DNA from: Tubiluchus corallicola
Lineage: Eukaryota; Priapulida; Priapulimorpha; Priapulimorphida; Tubiluchidae
Direction: 5' to 3'
Assembly (NCBI GenBank): GCA_030141605.1
Contig: JAQGDQ010000361.1
Location: 217,013-237,208 of the forward strand
DNA length: 20,196 bases
Below are positions 1-9,277 of this stretch, piece after piece (the stretch's first letter is position 1; the number at the start of each line of letters is the position of its first letter). The position numbers and the translations under genes are program-made. Under the pieces are notes generated by a model. That model was not told the DNA's origin. It saw nothing but the letters and a program-made list of their open reading frames with translations, and searched no databases.

Positions 1-1454
1 CCTTGCAGCATCAGTACCACTCGATTGTGTTTGTAGAAGTGTGCAAAGTGTGTTGCAAAGTGTAATCGAAGAAAATATTCTTTAGTTTGACGTTGCGCAG
101 TTTATTTATACCGAGGATATTTACATGGTAAAGGTTTTTATTTAGAATATAATGCTATTACAGTTCACGCATTTTTAACAGTTTAGAGTAAAGTCTCTTT
201 ATATAGCTAGATTTTATTGCTAACTCGCAACATTACTGTAAATTTGAACAAACATACTGTTATTAGCAGGTACTATTTGGCTTCAACCAACACTGTTAGT
301 GTTACGTCATTTCCGGCAAAAATGGGCACTCGACTGGCCACCTTTTAAATCTGACAAAATTTTTTCGACAAATTTTGAATTTTTGTTCAAAGTAATATAA
401 CTTTTCATATTTTTTATGTGGCTTTGGTATATTATATTTTGTGCTACAATAATTTATTGCGACTAAAATAGATTTTTAATAGTTTTTACCATTGTTTTTG
501 TTTAACCGGCAATCACATAGATTTCGTTTCAGTTCATTTCAAGCTAACTGCATTTCTGTTCATTTGAAATGCAATAAATTCACAGATATAAAGCAATATT
601 AAGAAATAAAAGTTAATTTTTGGTTGCTCGCTTGAAAAGTAGCCTATAAAGACGTCAGTTTCGTTGTTCTCGTTTAAGGTACAAGAAAACACTCTTCACA
701 AAAAAGCTTAAAAATTAGTCTATGTCACGTACATGTATGCTGTTTTATTGCATACAGAGCTTGCGTTAGCAGTAACGCTGTATAAAACTTGTAAATTTTA
801 ACTACTGCGATGACCGTTAGGTACAGACATCTTAACGGTTCCCTCGTCTGAAAGAAGCTACGATAACAATGAGTAAATTTTGGAAAAAACAATCAGTGCA
901 TTCATAGCACACGCTTCACTAACTAGACAAAAATGTAAATTACTTTGTATCGTCAAAGAAACAATAATCTATTTTTCTGTTTGGTGAGCTGGTGATGCAT
1001 ACTGGAGTGGTGCTATTGTTTAGTTTAAGCTGGTTTATAATTGTCACTGCCAAGTGAAGTTTTTTACCATTCGATTGGTGATTGTATCGCAAACATGGGC
1101 ATTTCCCATATGACTGATCGTCTTTCCGTCTTCTTCATTCTCTAGTTGGTTGTTTGCAGAGCCACAGAACACACTTGCCTGGAGCATTGGCATTGTTTCT
1201 TTAGTCGGCACCTGTATGAAAGAAAATCACAAATAAACTTCTGTTTCTGACGCTAAAACGTTAATCACGCTATACTAAATCGCTTCCACAAAGAAGCTAT
1301 CAATCAAACTGTCACCAAAGGAGTTATTCCATTCCGATATTTGGCTTCTGCTGTACCAATTAACCAGTTTACGTTGTTTTTTTTTTGTTCGAAAACTTAG
1401 TCAGTTGTATCCCTGTCGTTTTTAGTTCAGATGCGTTAGTTTGTGACGAACTAC
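1..1454. other. AT-rich non-coding sequence, nothing recognised
   Basis: No long open reading frame, tRNA-like box pair or tandem array is visible here. Short features only: a local direct repeat of GCAAAGTGT near 44-62 and a poly-T run near 1377-1388. I cannot tell whether this is intergenic DNA or an intron of a neighbouring gene. Confidence 0.5.
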
Positions 1455-1644
1455 ACACGTTCGACAGCTCATGCGTGAGCACAGCGGTAAATCTGAAATT
1501 TGAATTTTTGTCTTAAAACCTGACTAGTTTTAGTACAACACACTGAATATCTTACAGAAGCACTGTACTTCAATTTTCACTTTCACAAACACGTGCAACA
1601 CGCTCGTGGAATATTTTTGCTGTTGAAAATTATGTTAGTTTGTG
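1455..1644 (+). repeat. Dispersed repeat family A, segment 1, copy 1
   Basis: This 190-bp stretch is matched in inverted orientation at 10708-10897 at roughly 85-90% identity by eye. Well-conserved blocks include TAGTTTTAGTACAACACACT and AACACGTGCAACACGCTCGT. The match covers almost the whole stretch with only substitutions, so the two are copies of one dispersed element. There is no coding potential. Terminal inverted repeats and target-site duplications are not obvious, so the class (MITE, SINE or LTR fragment) is unknown. Confidence 0.7.
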
Positions 1645-2177
1645 ATGTCATCAATAATTGGGCTCGCCCGCCGTTAATTAAGTTTTTAATCTATTATTTA
1701 ATTATCAGAAACGCTTTTGCAGTATTAATTATGTTAAAATGTGTACTTTTTATCGGACTTGAAAATGGGGTAGTATATGAAAAATCATCATGTCTTCCTT
1801 TAAAAGGGAAGAAAGGGGAATTTTAAAGTCCATGCTAAGTTATATTACGTAGCATTACCTTTACCTGTTTGAAAGATTTGAAAGACCTATCAAAGTGAAA
1901 AAGAAAATTCTTTATAATTTAAAATATTCGCACCACCTGGTAAAATGTCACTGCATCGCCATCCCAGAGTGCACCACCGATTCACCAAAAAACACTTTAT
2001 TGATCTTATTGACAAAATATAGCACTTCACTTCAATTTTCGCTTTTTGGAATATTTTTGTTAGTTTGTGATGTCATCAATAGTTGGGCTCGTCACAATTT
2101 GTAGTTGCGTTACAATTTGTACTTTTTATCGGACTTGAAAATAGGGTAGTATGTGAAAAGTCATCCTGTCTTCCTTT
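1633..2177 (+). repeat. Family A, partially duplicated block (direct repeats)
   Basis: Two segments occur twice in the same order. A 34-bp segment at 1633-1666 recurs at 2058-2091 with one mismatch and includes TTTGTGATGTCATCAATA. A 60-bp segment at 1742-1801 recurs at 2118-2177 with about four mismatches and includes CTTTTTATCGGACTTGAAAA. The offsets are 425 and 376 bp, so the second unit is about 50 bp shorter between the segments. This is best read as a local tandem duplication or nested insertion of one element. Short open frames at 1593-1826 and 1895-2104 run through it but look fortuitous. Confidence 0.65.
1802..2021 (+). repeat. Family A, segment 4, copy 1
   Basis: This stretch is repeated in the same orientation at 3222-3451. 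Shared blocks include AGTTATATTAC, TTACCTGTTTGAAA, TAATTTAAAATATT and CACCTGGTAAAATG. It sits between the two duplicated segments of the composite repeat and so is probably internal sequence of the same element. No protein-coding signal is seen. Confidence 0.65.
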
Positions 2178-3221
2178 GCAAATTTTGTGTTGAATTGAAG
2201 GCCTATAGCCTCGTGTCTACTGTATCGTGTTCATATAATTATGTAGATACCCGTATTCAACCTTGTATACTTGATTCTAATGATATCTCAAACTGTAATC
2301 CGTTTCATAATTAATGTTGTAACTTGGCTTTATAGACCCTCATTGACACATATCGATTCATGAAGTCAGTAGAGTTTAATGTTGTTGGTGTCTGGCACAA
2401 TTATAAAAATCTACTTTCCAAGCAAGAAATTGAATCCAAAGCCTAAATTAATTTTTATCACTTTTGTAACATGCCTCTGTTATAACGATTAGAAAAATTC
2501 CGAGTGTCTCAATCCGGGAATTGTTTTTCTCCGTCAATTATAATCTTTATAGAAACAGTAACGATATAGTCTAATGTTTGTCTATTAACGTTATGAAGAA
2601 GTTCTGAGGGTAATTGCTAAGACACTAGAATACAGGTAGAATTCAAGTAGAATACAGGTGAGCTTTATTTATATAAACAACACTATACATTGCTCTCTCA
2701 GTTTAAGTCACATGCTTACTCAATGATCTCTGAAAGCCAACTGACCAGGTAAGTTTTTTCCATGAAGCAAGGAAGCCAGCAATTCAATGAAGGTAAATGT
2801 TATGCATACTAGTTCAAGGATGAAAGTTTAGACTGTATATAAAGAAATAGACTTATTTTATAGCTGAAATTTCTTGTGTGGGATTTTCAATGTTTTAACA
2901 AGAGAATGTAATAATATGACTAATGATCATAATTAAGAACTAATAAAAAATAAGATAAAGAAATCGTGAGCTTCACGACAAACGTTTAGTAAGGCCAAAC
3001 TATTGCTGTGTACTCTAGGATCTCAGATATTACTTTGCAGAAGTCTTGGGCCTGTTTTGTGTAGCTTTAATTACTTGTTTTATGTCAAGCTCTTTGTTAA
3101 TTTTTAGCCGGTAGAGAACTTTAATTATTCGCGTTTTTATGTGACTCTTTTGACTATGTATGAATATTATCTGTGTAAACACTGCAGCTCCCGTATTAAA
3201 AATAAAGTACTTTAATCAATT
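2178..3221. other. AT-rich non-coding sequence
   Basis: There is no gene or array here. The only structure I see is a 12-bp direct repeat, TAGAATACAGGT, at 2626-2637 and 2648-2659. Confidence 0.45.
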
Positions 3222-3451
3222 AAAGGGGAAGAAAAGATACTTTTAAATTACGTCCCGAAGAAAAGTTTCTTACACAAAGTTATATTACTTTGCATTACGA
3301 TTACCTGTTTGAAATACTTATATAACTGAAAAAAGAAAAATTCTTGATAATTTAAAATATTAGCGCCACCTGGTAAAATGGCACTGCATTGCCGTCCCAC
3401 TTTACACCACTGATTCATCAAAAACATATTATTGGTTTTCTTGACAATATA
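3222..3451 (+). repeat. Family A, segment 4, copy 2
   Basis: This is a second copy of the sequence at 1802-2021, in the same orientation, with substitutions and a short insertion near its 5' end. The CACCTGGTAAAATG block and the TTGACAA-type 3' end are both kept. It lacks the flanking duplicated segments of the first copy, so it is a fragment or a solo unit. Confidence 0.6.
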
Positions 3452-3978
3452 CAGTAATTTAAACTTTGCGTATTTGGCGAAGAATGTGCGTACGAATGTT
3501 CTGATTAGTTTTTTTTAAACTTTACGCAATGTTATCTAAACTTGTTTCAAGCGAAGTATTCTCAAAATGGCTGCGACTTCTGCGTCATCGCGAAAATTTA
3601 AATTTGCTAGTTTTATACAGCTCTACTACTAGTGCAGGCTCTGTGCGCAATGAATTGCGTGTAAGTTATATAAAATTTTAAGACGAGCTTTTTAAGCTTT
3701 AATTATGAAGTGTATTTTTGGTGCTTTAAGAGTTCTGCTTACGGGAGATTAATAAATTCAATATCACGCGCTTAGAACACGATTTTGTGGCTCTAATTAT
3801 TACTGGGAATTTTCTGCCAAAATGCGCGCATATAGTAACACACGCGTGAAATTTTCTTACTTTTGGTCGTCTTGCACGCAAAATTTAGCCTTTATTTCAT
3901 AGTAAGATGTTAAGAATAATCAATTCCGCGAGGTAATAATGCCTTCAGACCAGACTTAAACTAATTACTTTAAAACCA
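3452..3978. other. Non-coding sequence between repeat copy and SINE
   Basis: No gene could be supported. A 21-codon frame starts with a good ATG context at 3568 and a GTAAGT donor-like site lies at about 3661, but the frame stops before it. I do not call an exon. Confidence 0.4.
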
Positions 3979-4215
3979 GACATTTTAGTCTAGTGGTAAC
4001 CCGTCCGCTTTCCGTCTGGGAGGTCGTGAGTTCGATACAGGGACCGTACCGTACCAAAGACTTTAAATGGTACCTGCTGTTGCCCCCCTGGTGCGTTCTA
4101 TTTAGGCTTAATACCTTGTGGGGTAATAATGTTATGTAGTTGTAGTTTGTTATTTACAGTCTGTGCAAAAGCTCTTTGAGCTTATGTTAATTGTTCATCC
4201 AAAACCCGACTTTAA
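3979..4215 (+). mobile_element. tRNA-derived SINE
   Basis: The 5' part has RNA polymerase III internal promoter boxes with normal tRNA-like spacing: A box TAGTCTAGTGG at 3986-3996 and B box GTTCGATAC at 4030-4038. The tRNA-like head does not fold into a clean cloverleaf with matched acceptor arms, so it is not a functional tRNA gene. It is followed by a body starting ACCAAAGACTTTAAATGG, with GTACC and GGTAC able to pair, then CTGCTG and a C-rich stretch. The 3' end is CTCTTTGAGC and then ATT repeats. From memory this body resembles a SINE type widespread in molluscs and other marine invertebrates, possibly the MetaSINE group; I could not check that. No target-site duplication was identified. 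Confidence 0.75.
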
Positions 4216-4470
<255 letters not shown>

Positions 4471-4808
4471 CCTTAACTGAAATGTTTTCTACTTCATTTT
4501 TTTTACTTTTTGCGCATTTGTTCTTCTTTTGAGGTTTCTCTTTTTTCCTTTTAAACTCTCAGCTATAGAAATTTTTTACTCTCAGCTATAGAAGTAAAAT
4601 TCATTTTTACGCTTGTGTAAATCTTGTCCATTTAAAAACACTTATCTTTGTACTCTGTTGTCACTGGTCACGTTGTATCACAACGCGACTGTGAGTTTTA
4701 ACTATGCAACTTTGGCTACGAAGTTAGGCGGCTTCAGGAATGATTAAGTATGGATGAACGGCCGTCCGTTCTCACTTTATGAAGCGTTATGTACGTACTT
4801 CTGCTTGG
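4471..4808. other. Spacer between two microsatellites
   Basis: This stretch is non-coding. It holds an exact 16-bp direct repeat, ACTCTCAGCTATAGAA, at 4555-4570 and 4578-4593, and a small hairpin CGTTGT-ATC-ACAACG near 4672-4686. Confidence 0.5.
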
Positions 4809-5132
4809 ATTATCATTATCATTATCATTGTCATTGTCATTGTCATTGTCATTGTCATTGTCATTGTCATTGTCATTGTCATTGTCATTGTCATTGTCAT
4901 TGTCAATGTCATTGTCATTGTCATTGTCATTGTCATTGTCATTGTCATTGTCATTGTCATTGTCATTGTCATTGTCATTGTCATTGTCATTGTCATTGTC
5001 ATTGTCATTGTCATTGTCATTGTCATTATCATTATCATTATCATTATCATTATCATTATCATTATCATTATCATTATCATTATCATTATCATTATCATTA
5101 TCATTATCATTATCATTATCATTATCATTATC

Positions 5133-5227
<95 letters not shown>

Positions 5228-5305
5228 CATTATCATTATCATTATCATTATCATTATCATTATCATTATCATTATCATTATCATTATCATTATCATTATC
5301 ATTAT
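4809..5305 (+). repeat. Long hexanucleotide microsatellite (CATTAT)n(CATTGT)n(CATTAT)n(ATT)n(CATTAT)n
   Basis: The array is about 497 bp and almost pure. CATTAT units open it, CATTGT units fill about 4826-5027 with a single CAATGT variant near 4904, CATTAT units run to about 5160, ATT triplets to about 5202, and CATTAT again to the end. The blocks differ by single substitutions, so they look like successive slippage expansions of mutated units. All six reading frames are open for long stretches only because of the period. Confidence 0.97.
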
Positions 5306-5565
5306 AAGTAAAATCACTAAAATCAGCAGTTATTGTAATACCGCGATCGTGTGTTAGCTTACCAACAAGTAATAACTCATAAGGTATTACAGAAATAAGT
5401 AATTATTAATAAAGGATAAAGAAAGAAATAATTGTTAATCAAGTTATTTCTTCATTAAACTCGCAAAGACGAGGGTGCCGAACGAGACATACTCTCTGTC
5501 TTTTGGGAGACAAATAAGGTAGACAGAGATACATCATCACGATACAAATAATACCCATTGGTGAC
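5306..5565. other. Non-coding sequence; short minus-strand frame not supported
   Basis: A 92-codon minus-strand frame (5717-5439) crosses this region and the retroposon-like 3' end next to it. I recognise no domain, and the middle of the frame reads through a CATCATCAT tail, so I do not call it a gene. Confidence 0.4.
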
Positions 5566-5717
5566 GATGATGATGGTAAGTCTTTATTAGGCTTTTTGCA
5601 GGCAAAAATTTCCATACAGACATTGTACAATTTTACATAGACACTAAACAGAGTGAATTCTACAATATTATATGTTGCACATTTTGTAATTAGCTTTTCA
5701 ATTTGTGCGTATAACAT
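5566..5717 (-). mobile_element. Possible 3' end of a non-LTR retroposon
   Basis: Read on the minus strand, an AT-rich stretch leads to GCCTAATAAAGACTTACC and then to CATCATCATC. A polyadenylation-like AATAAA (complement of 5583-5588) directly before a short tandem tail is typical of CR1/L2/RTE-type LINE ends and of SINEs that borrow them. No reverse transcriptase frame is present, so at most this is a 5'-truncated copy. The assignment is inference from this layout only. Confidence 0.35.
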
Positions 5718-6599
5718 TATTTACAGTGATGTTAAACAAGAAATATCAAAGCCAGTGCTAAAATCAAGTTGTCAATGAAGCAAGTTTCCTGTCTAGTAAC
5801 ATAAAAATGAAGGTAAATTAATATACTGAATTATTAAATTCCCGATTCAATATTTAATACCGCAAAGAGTTAGAACCAATAACCCCAAAAACTACACAAA
5901 TTATTTTAATGTCTATTTTACTAAAATTTAGCTGTAAGATCTTAAAATAAAAGGGTCCTTAACAAAGCAAGTTAGTGATGACGTTAAATTTTCATTTTTA
6001 ATGCAACACACAAGATTTAAGTTCTCTTTTCCCAGTTCATTTAGTAATACATATCGCCAAATCGAGGACATCTGTTATGGATTCTGGGCTTCCATACCGC
6101 ATTCCCAAAGCTCATCTCTAACAAATCCAGTACGACTCATCAACACATTAAATTTACCCTGTCATGTCAATAACCTCACTGCAGCTACTTTTCTTCACTT
6201 CTTTCGGATTTTCAAACTTTTAAAGTAAAAATCTGATCTAAACTTTTATGTGTTTCAATAATACCTAGCTATCTACTTCTATATACCTAGCTATAATAAA
6301 TTCTTCATCGTCCCACCCGCATCCATTCTGGAGCAGGACACTGTGCTACAGAAACAATGAATAAAAGAAACTTCAGAATCTGATCAAGTGCAAATGGCGC
6401 GTCTGAAGGCAACATTGTATCGTGCCATTTCATTTGAACTGACATTTACAGACCAAAGCGCTGTCCAACAGGAAAAGTTCCAAACTATTTTGTCTTAAGT
6501 AATCTTAATAACTAACGTAAAAACTAAAAATGTAATCCGTTAAAAAAGATGAGATTTGAACGCGTGATGTTGTTAATTTCCGATTTGCAAAAATTGACA
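5718..6599. other. AT-rich non-coding sequence
   Basis: No gene is supported. A 75-codon frame at 6001-6228 has no recognisable domain, and its composition resembles the surrounding DNA. Confidence 0.45.
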
Positions 6600-6995
6600 C
6601 CAATAAGCTTTTTCACAGTTTCGTTGTGCGCACGCGATGTTGCTGCAAGTTAAAGGTTAAGTGTACCACAACAACGCGGCTTAACTACAAGTCCCGTCAC
6701 GTGACAGTGGGTAAAACAATGCATCAATTCAGCAGATTCAGTCGTTTTACGTGAACTTTTCTTAACTATGCGTTAGTCTGTGCGTAGTGATTTACTAGCA
6801 GGATCTTGCTTGGGAAGAAAAAAATGAACTAAGTAAGGTTCTAGCTAGCTGTTAAAACTGTTACTATTACAACAGCATGGGCTGCGAGGCGTTGTCAAGT
6901 GTACAGGGCAAATGCATTGTCTGGCACGCTTAACCTTTTACCCTTTCACGATCAGCATCAATCGGTGGACCTGTTAAAAGGCTTATTATTATTGG
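6600..6995 (+). mobile_element. Fold-back MITE-like element, family B, copy 1
   Basis: The 396-bp element starts CCAATAAGC and ends GCTTATTATTATTGG, so its ends are inverted repeats. A second inverted pair lies inside: AAAGGTTAAGTGTACCA at 6652-6668 against the complement of 6922-6938, with two mismatches in 17. The same layout recurs at 14150-14511. It has no coding capacity, which fits a non-autonomous DNA transposon or fold-back element. A target-site duplication could not be fixed. Conserved internal blocks include GTCACGTGAC, GATTTACTAGCAGGAT and GCATGGGCTGCGAGGC. Confidence 0.7.
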
Positions 6996-7832
6996 AGTCA
7001 TTGGTTGTCAATACATATTGATTTTTTTTCTTAGATTATAAATTCTCTCAAGACACGATTTCCCTGGTTTCTGAACACCTAGTGCTCGGTTTAATGTTGC
7101 TTCTGATACTGTTAAGCTGAATAAACTTAGCGGAGGGGCTGCTTATCGATCCAGTATTTTCTCGGGCTTCTTTTATGTGGAATTCCTTACCAGAAAACCA
7201 TTTTCTTGTTAACTATAACCTCAGACGCTTCCAGAGATGTCCTATCAGTAGCAAATTACTCATAAGAATTAACTTTTTGATACCTTTTTAATGTGCTCCT
7301 TTTCTCTGACTGGCCACAGGTTTTTCAATGCCACTTTCTTGACCACACGTTATTTTATTAGATTTCAGTTGAGTATGCCAAGCAGGTGTCAACCAATCCT
7401 CCAACTTGCATGTAATTTCCAGTTTCGTGCAAAATTATCGCATTCAGTCGTTTTGATTGACCCAGCGAATCAATGTTGGCTAGGTTCGTTCATTATTTAC
7501 ACTTACATTATGTGACATTATTGCTATGCTGTTTGGTGATTATTGGCAAATAACACGTAGTTAGTAAAATGTAGCTAAGATAAAGAGCATTTTTGCTGAA
7601 ATAATGGCAATTTTCTACACCGTGTTGCAGACCGTGTTTTGCTGGACAAATATTGGGTCCGAGCTCTGAGGTTGACATACAATTCGTTATTCTTATACAG
7701 TTCGGCAAGCGGAGTCACCGTCCAGTGGCAAGGTTACTCAACCCTGTAGCCGGACTGGAACCTCAACACATTATAAAAATGGGCAGCTAAAGTTTACAAT
7801 TCCTCACATACAAGAAATTAGCTGGTGAAGCG
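6996..7832. other. AT-rich non-coding sequence
   Basis: Frames of 74 and 66 codons (7291-7515 plus, 7708-7508 minus) show no known motif. Nothing else was recognised. Confidence 0.45.
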
Positions 7833-7929
7833 GATTAGGATTAGCGTTAGAATTAGAATTAGGGTTAGGGGTAGGATTAGGGTTGGGTTAGGTTATAGTT
7901 AGGGTTAGGGCTATTTTTAGGGTTAGGGT
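7833..7929 (+). repeat. Degenerate interstitial telomere-like repeat (TTAGGG)n
   Basis: About 97 bp carry seven exact TTAGGG units (7859, 7865, 7877, 7899, 7905, 7917 and 7923) mixed with TTAGGA, TTAGCG, TTAGAA, TTGGG and TTAGGT variants. TTAGGG is the ancestral metazoan telomere repeat. The tract is internal and degenerate, so it is an interstitial relic or a G-rich minisatellite, not a chromosome end. Confidence 0.85.
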
Positions 7930-8139
7930 ATTTAAATTGCTTGAGGAATTGTAAAGTCTTTCTGAATGAGCCACTGGATCAGTACAGGTGTCGTTACTAC
8001 CGAAGATCAAAATGGTGATAATATAATCGCTGGTTTTCGATATCATGTGCGGACATTTTTTTGACGAATTGGACCTTTTACCTTCAAACACTGGCTAAAG
8101 GCAGTGCTAGTAGTTTTTCATTGACGTTCAGAGGTAATC

Positions 8140-8442
8140 GCCTTTAAAGGTCAAAAGTAAAGGTCACGCATTTAAACGTCATAGCTGGAGGTCACACATG
8201 GGAAAAGTCGCGTGTTTAAAAGCTAAAGTTGAAGGTCACGCGTACGAAGATGACAGCTTTAAAGGTCAGAAGTAAATGTTGCAAATTTAAAAGTAGTTGA
8301 AGGTCACATGTTTAAATGTCACACTTTTATTTCAAAGGCCAGAAGAAAAACTCACACGTTTAAAATTCACAGTTGAAGGTCATACGTACAAAGGTCAGAG
8401 GTGAAGGTCAACGTCATATTCAGGAGTGAAGGTCACATACCA
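8140..8442 (+). repeat. Degenerate 13-15-bp minisatellite rich in AGGTCA
   Basis: Ten exact AGGTCA hexamers occur on the plus strand at 8148, 8161, 8189, 8233, 8263, 8301, 8377, 8392, 8405 and 8430; none is seen on the opposite strand. They belong to a decayed tandem repeat with units like AAGGTCACACGTTTA alternating with AAGGTCACAGTTG or AAGGTCAGAAGTA. Diverged units (AACGTCA, AATGTCA, AAGGCCA) fill the gaps. AGGTCA is also the core half-site for many nuclear receptors, and several copies have the GA or AA 5' extension used by monomer binders. Whether any are bound is unknown. Confidence 0.85.
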
Positions 8443-8531
8443 ACTTTACAGTACTTCAGACTACAATCAGTCTAACTTGACAGCGTGATGATTTAGCTTT
8501 AAAGTTCGCTTCTAAAGTACTCGTTCGCTAA

Positions 8532-8750
8532 CACAGACAGACAGACAAACTGACTGACTGACTGACTGACTGACTGACTGACTGACTGACTGACTGACTG
8601 ACTGACTGACTGACTGACTGACTGACTGACTGACTGACTGACTGACTGACTGACTGACTGACTCACTGACTGACTGACTGACTGACTGACTGACTGACTG
8701 ACTGACTGACTGACTGACTGACTGACTGACTGACTGACTGACTGACTGAC
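8532..8750 (+). repeat. Microsatellite (ACAG)n then (GACT)n
   Basis: Four or so ACAG units lead into about 200 bp of GACT repeats with one substitution (GACT to CACT-type) at about 8664. The 112-codon minus-strand frame across it is a serine-glutamine-serine-valine repeat created by the tetranucleotide and is not a gene. Confidence 0.97.
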
Positions 8751-9088
8751 AAGCGGACGTTCTACTTTTGCCATTAACTTCGGTACGCCTAAAGCATAAA
8801 ATACTTTTTTCTCTCCTCTCGACAGTTTTCTTATCACTTAAAGTAAGTAGTTATTAGTCCAATCACGGCTGCTAATTGCTTTGCGAGAGCTTGATTACTA
8901 CTGCATATGTTAATGATCATTTTGATTATTCAGTGTTAATAAATTATGTAAGCGGGTGCTGGTTGTCTGGCATGCGAGGGAGACATTAAAACGATCATAA
9001 AATAAGGTACGAGTTGCGCATGTATTGCTTTTACCGATTTTATTCTAATATCACTTCCATCCCGTACAGACACGCAATTTTATTAGCG
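8751..9088. other. AT-rich non-coding sequence
   Basis: No gene, RNA or repeat was recognised between the GACT array and the TTAA-flanked element. Confidence 0.45.
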
Positions 9089-9277
9089 TTAAGGTACGAC
9101 TCCATGTGCTCGTAATGCGGATGCGTGATCCGTAATGAGTAATGCGTTTATATTTAAACATGTGGAAGTGTTTCCATGTGTAAGTAATGCGTGATGCGTG
9201 ATACGTATTTACTCGAACGTGACGGCTATTGTCTGAATACGCGTCACGCATTACGCACGCATGGAGTTGTAGTTTAA
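9089..9277 (+). mobile_element. MITE candidate flanked by TTAA
   Basis: TTAA at 9089-9092 and TTAA at 9274-9277 bracket 181 bp whose ends are inverted repeats. The left 28 bp (from 9093) match the complement of the right 28 bp (to 9273) at 21 positions, with shared core ACTCCATG followed by CGTAATGCG. The interior is rich in GTAATGCGTGATGCGTGAT-like motifs and has a small hairpin around 9159-9181. A TTAA target duplication is characteristic of piggyBac and Kolobok transposons. The ends do not begin CCC as piggyBac ends usually do, so Kolobok-like is the better guess. It is non-coding and therefore non-autonomous. Confidence 0.6.

Noticed and set aside
3568-3666. A short first exon starting ATGGCTGCG with a GTAAGT donor
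   Set aside because: The frame stops after 21 codons, before the donor-like site, and nothing downstream supports splicing.
3986-4038. A functional tRNA gene at the A/B boxes
   Set aside because: No matched acceptor stem or clean anticodon arm can be drawn, and the head is joined to a SINE body and ATT tail.
4754-5357. Frames of 172-192 codons on both strands with two-residue repeats
   Set aside because: A six-base period leaves several frames open; the sequence is a microsatellite.
5439-5717. 92-codon minus-strand frame as a small gene
   Set aside because: It reads through a retroposon-like tail with CATCATCAT and has no domain or conserved pattern.
8532-8750. CRISPR-like array
   Set aside because: There are no unique spacers between direct repeats; the repeat is a continuous tetranucleotide, and the genome is eukaryotic.
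8499-8837. Minus-strand 112-codon frame with an S-Q-S-V repeat
   Set aside because: It is produced entirely by the GACT array; the non-repeat ends match no known protein.
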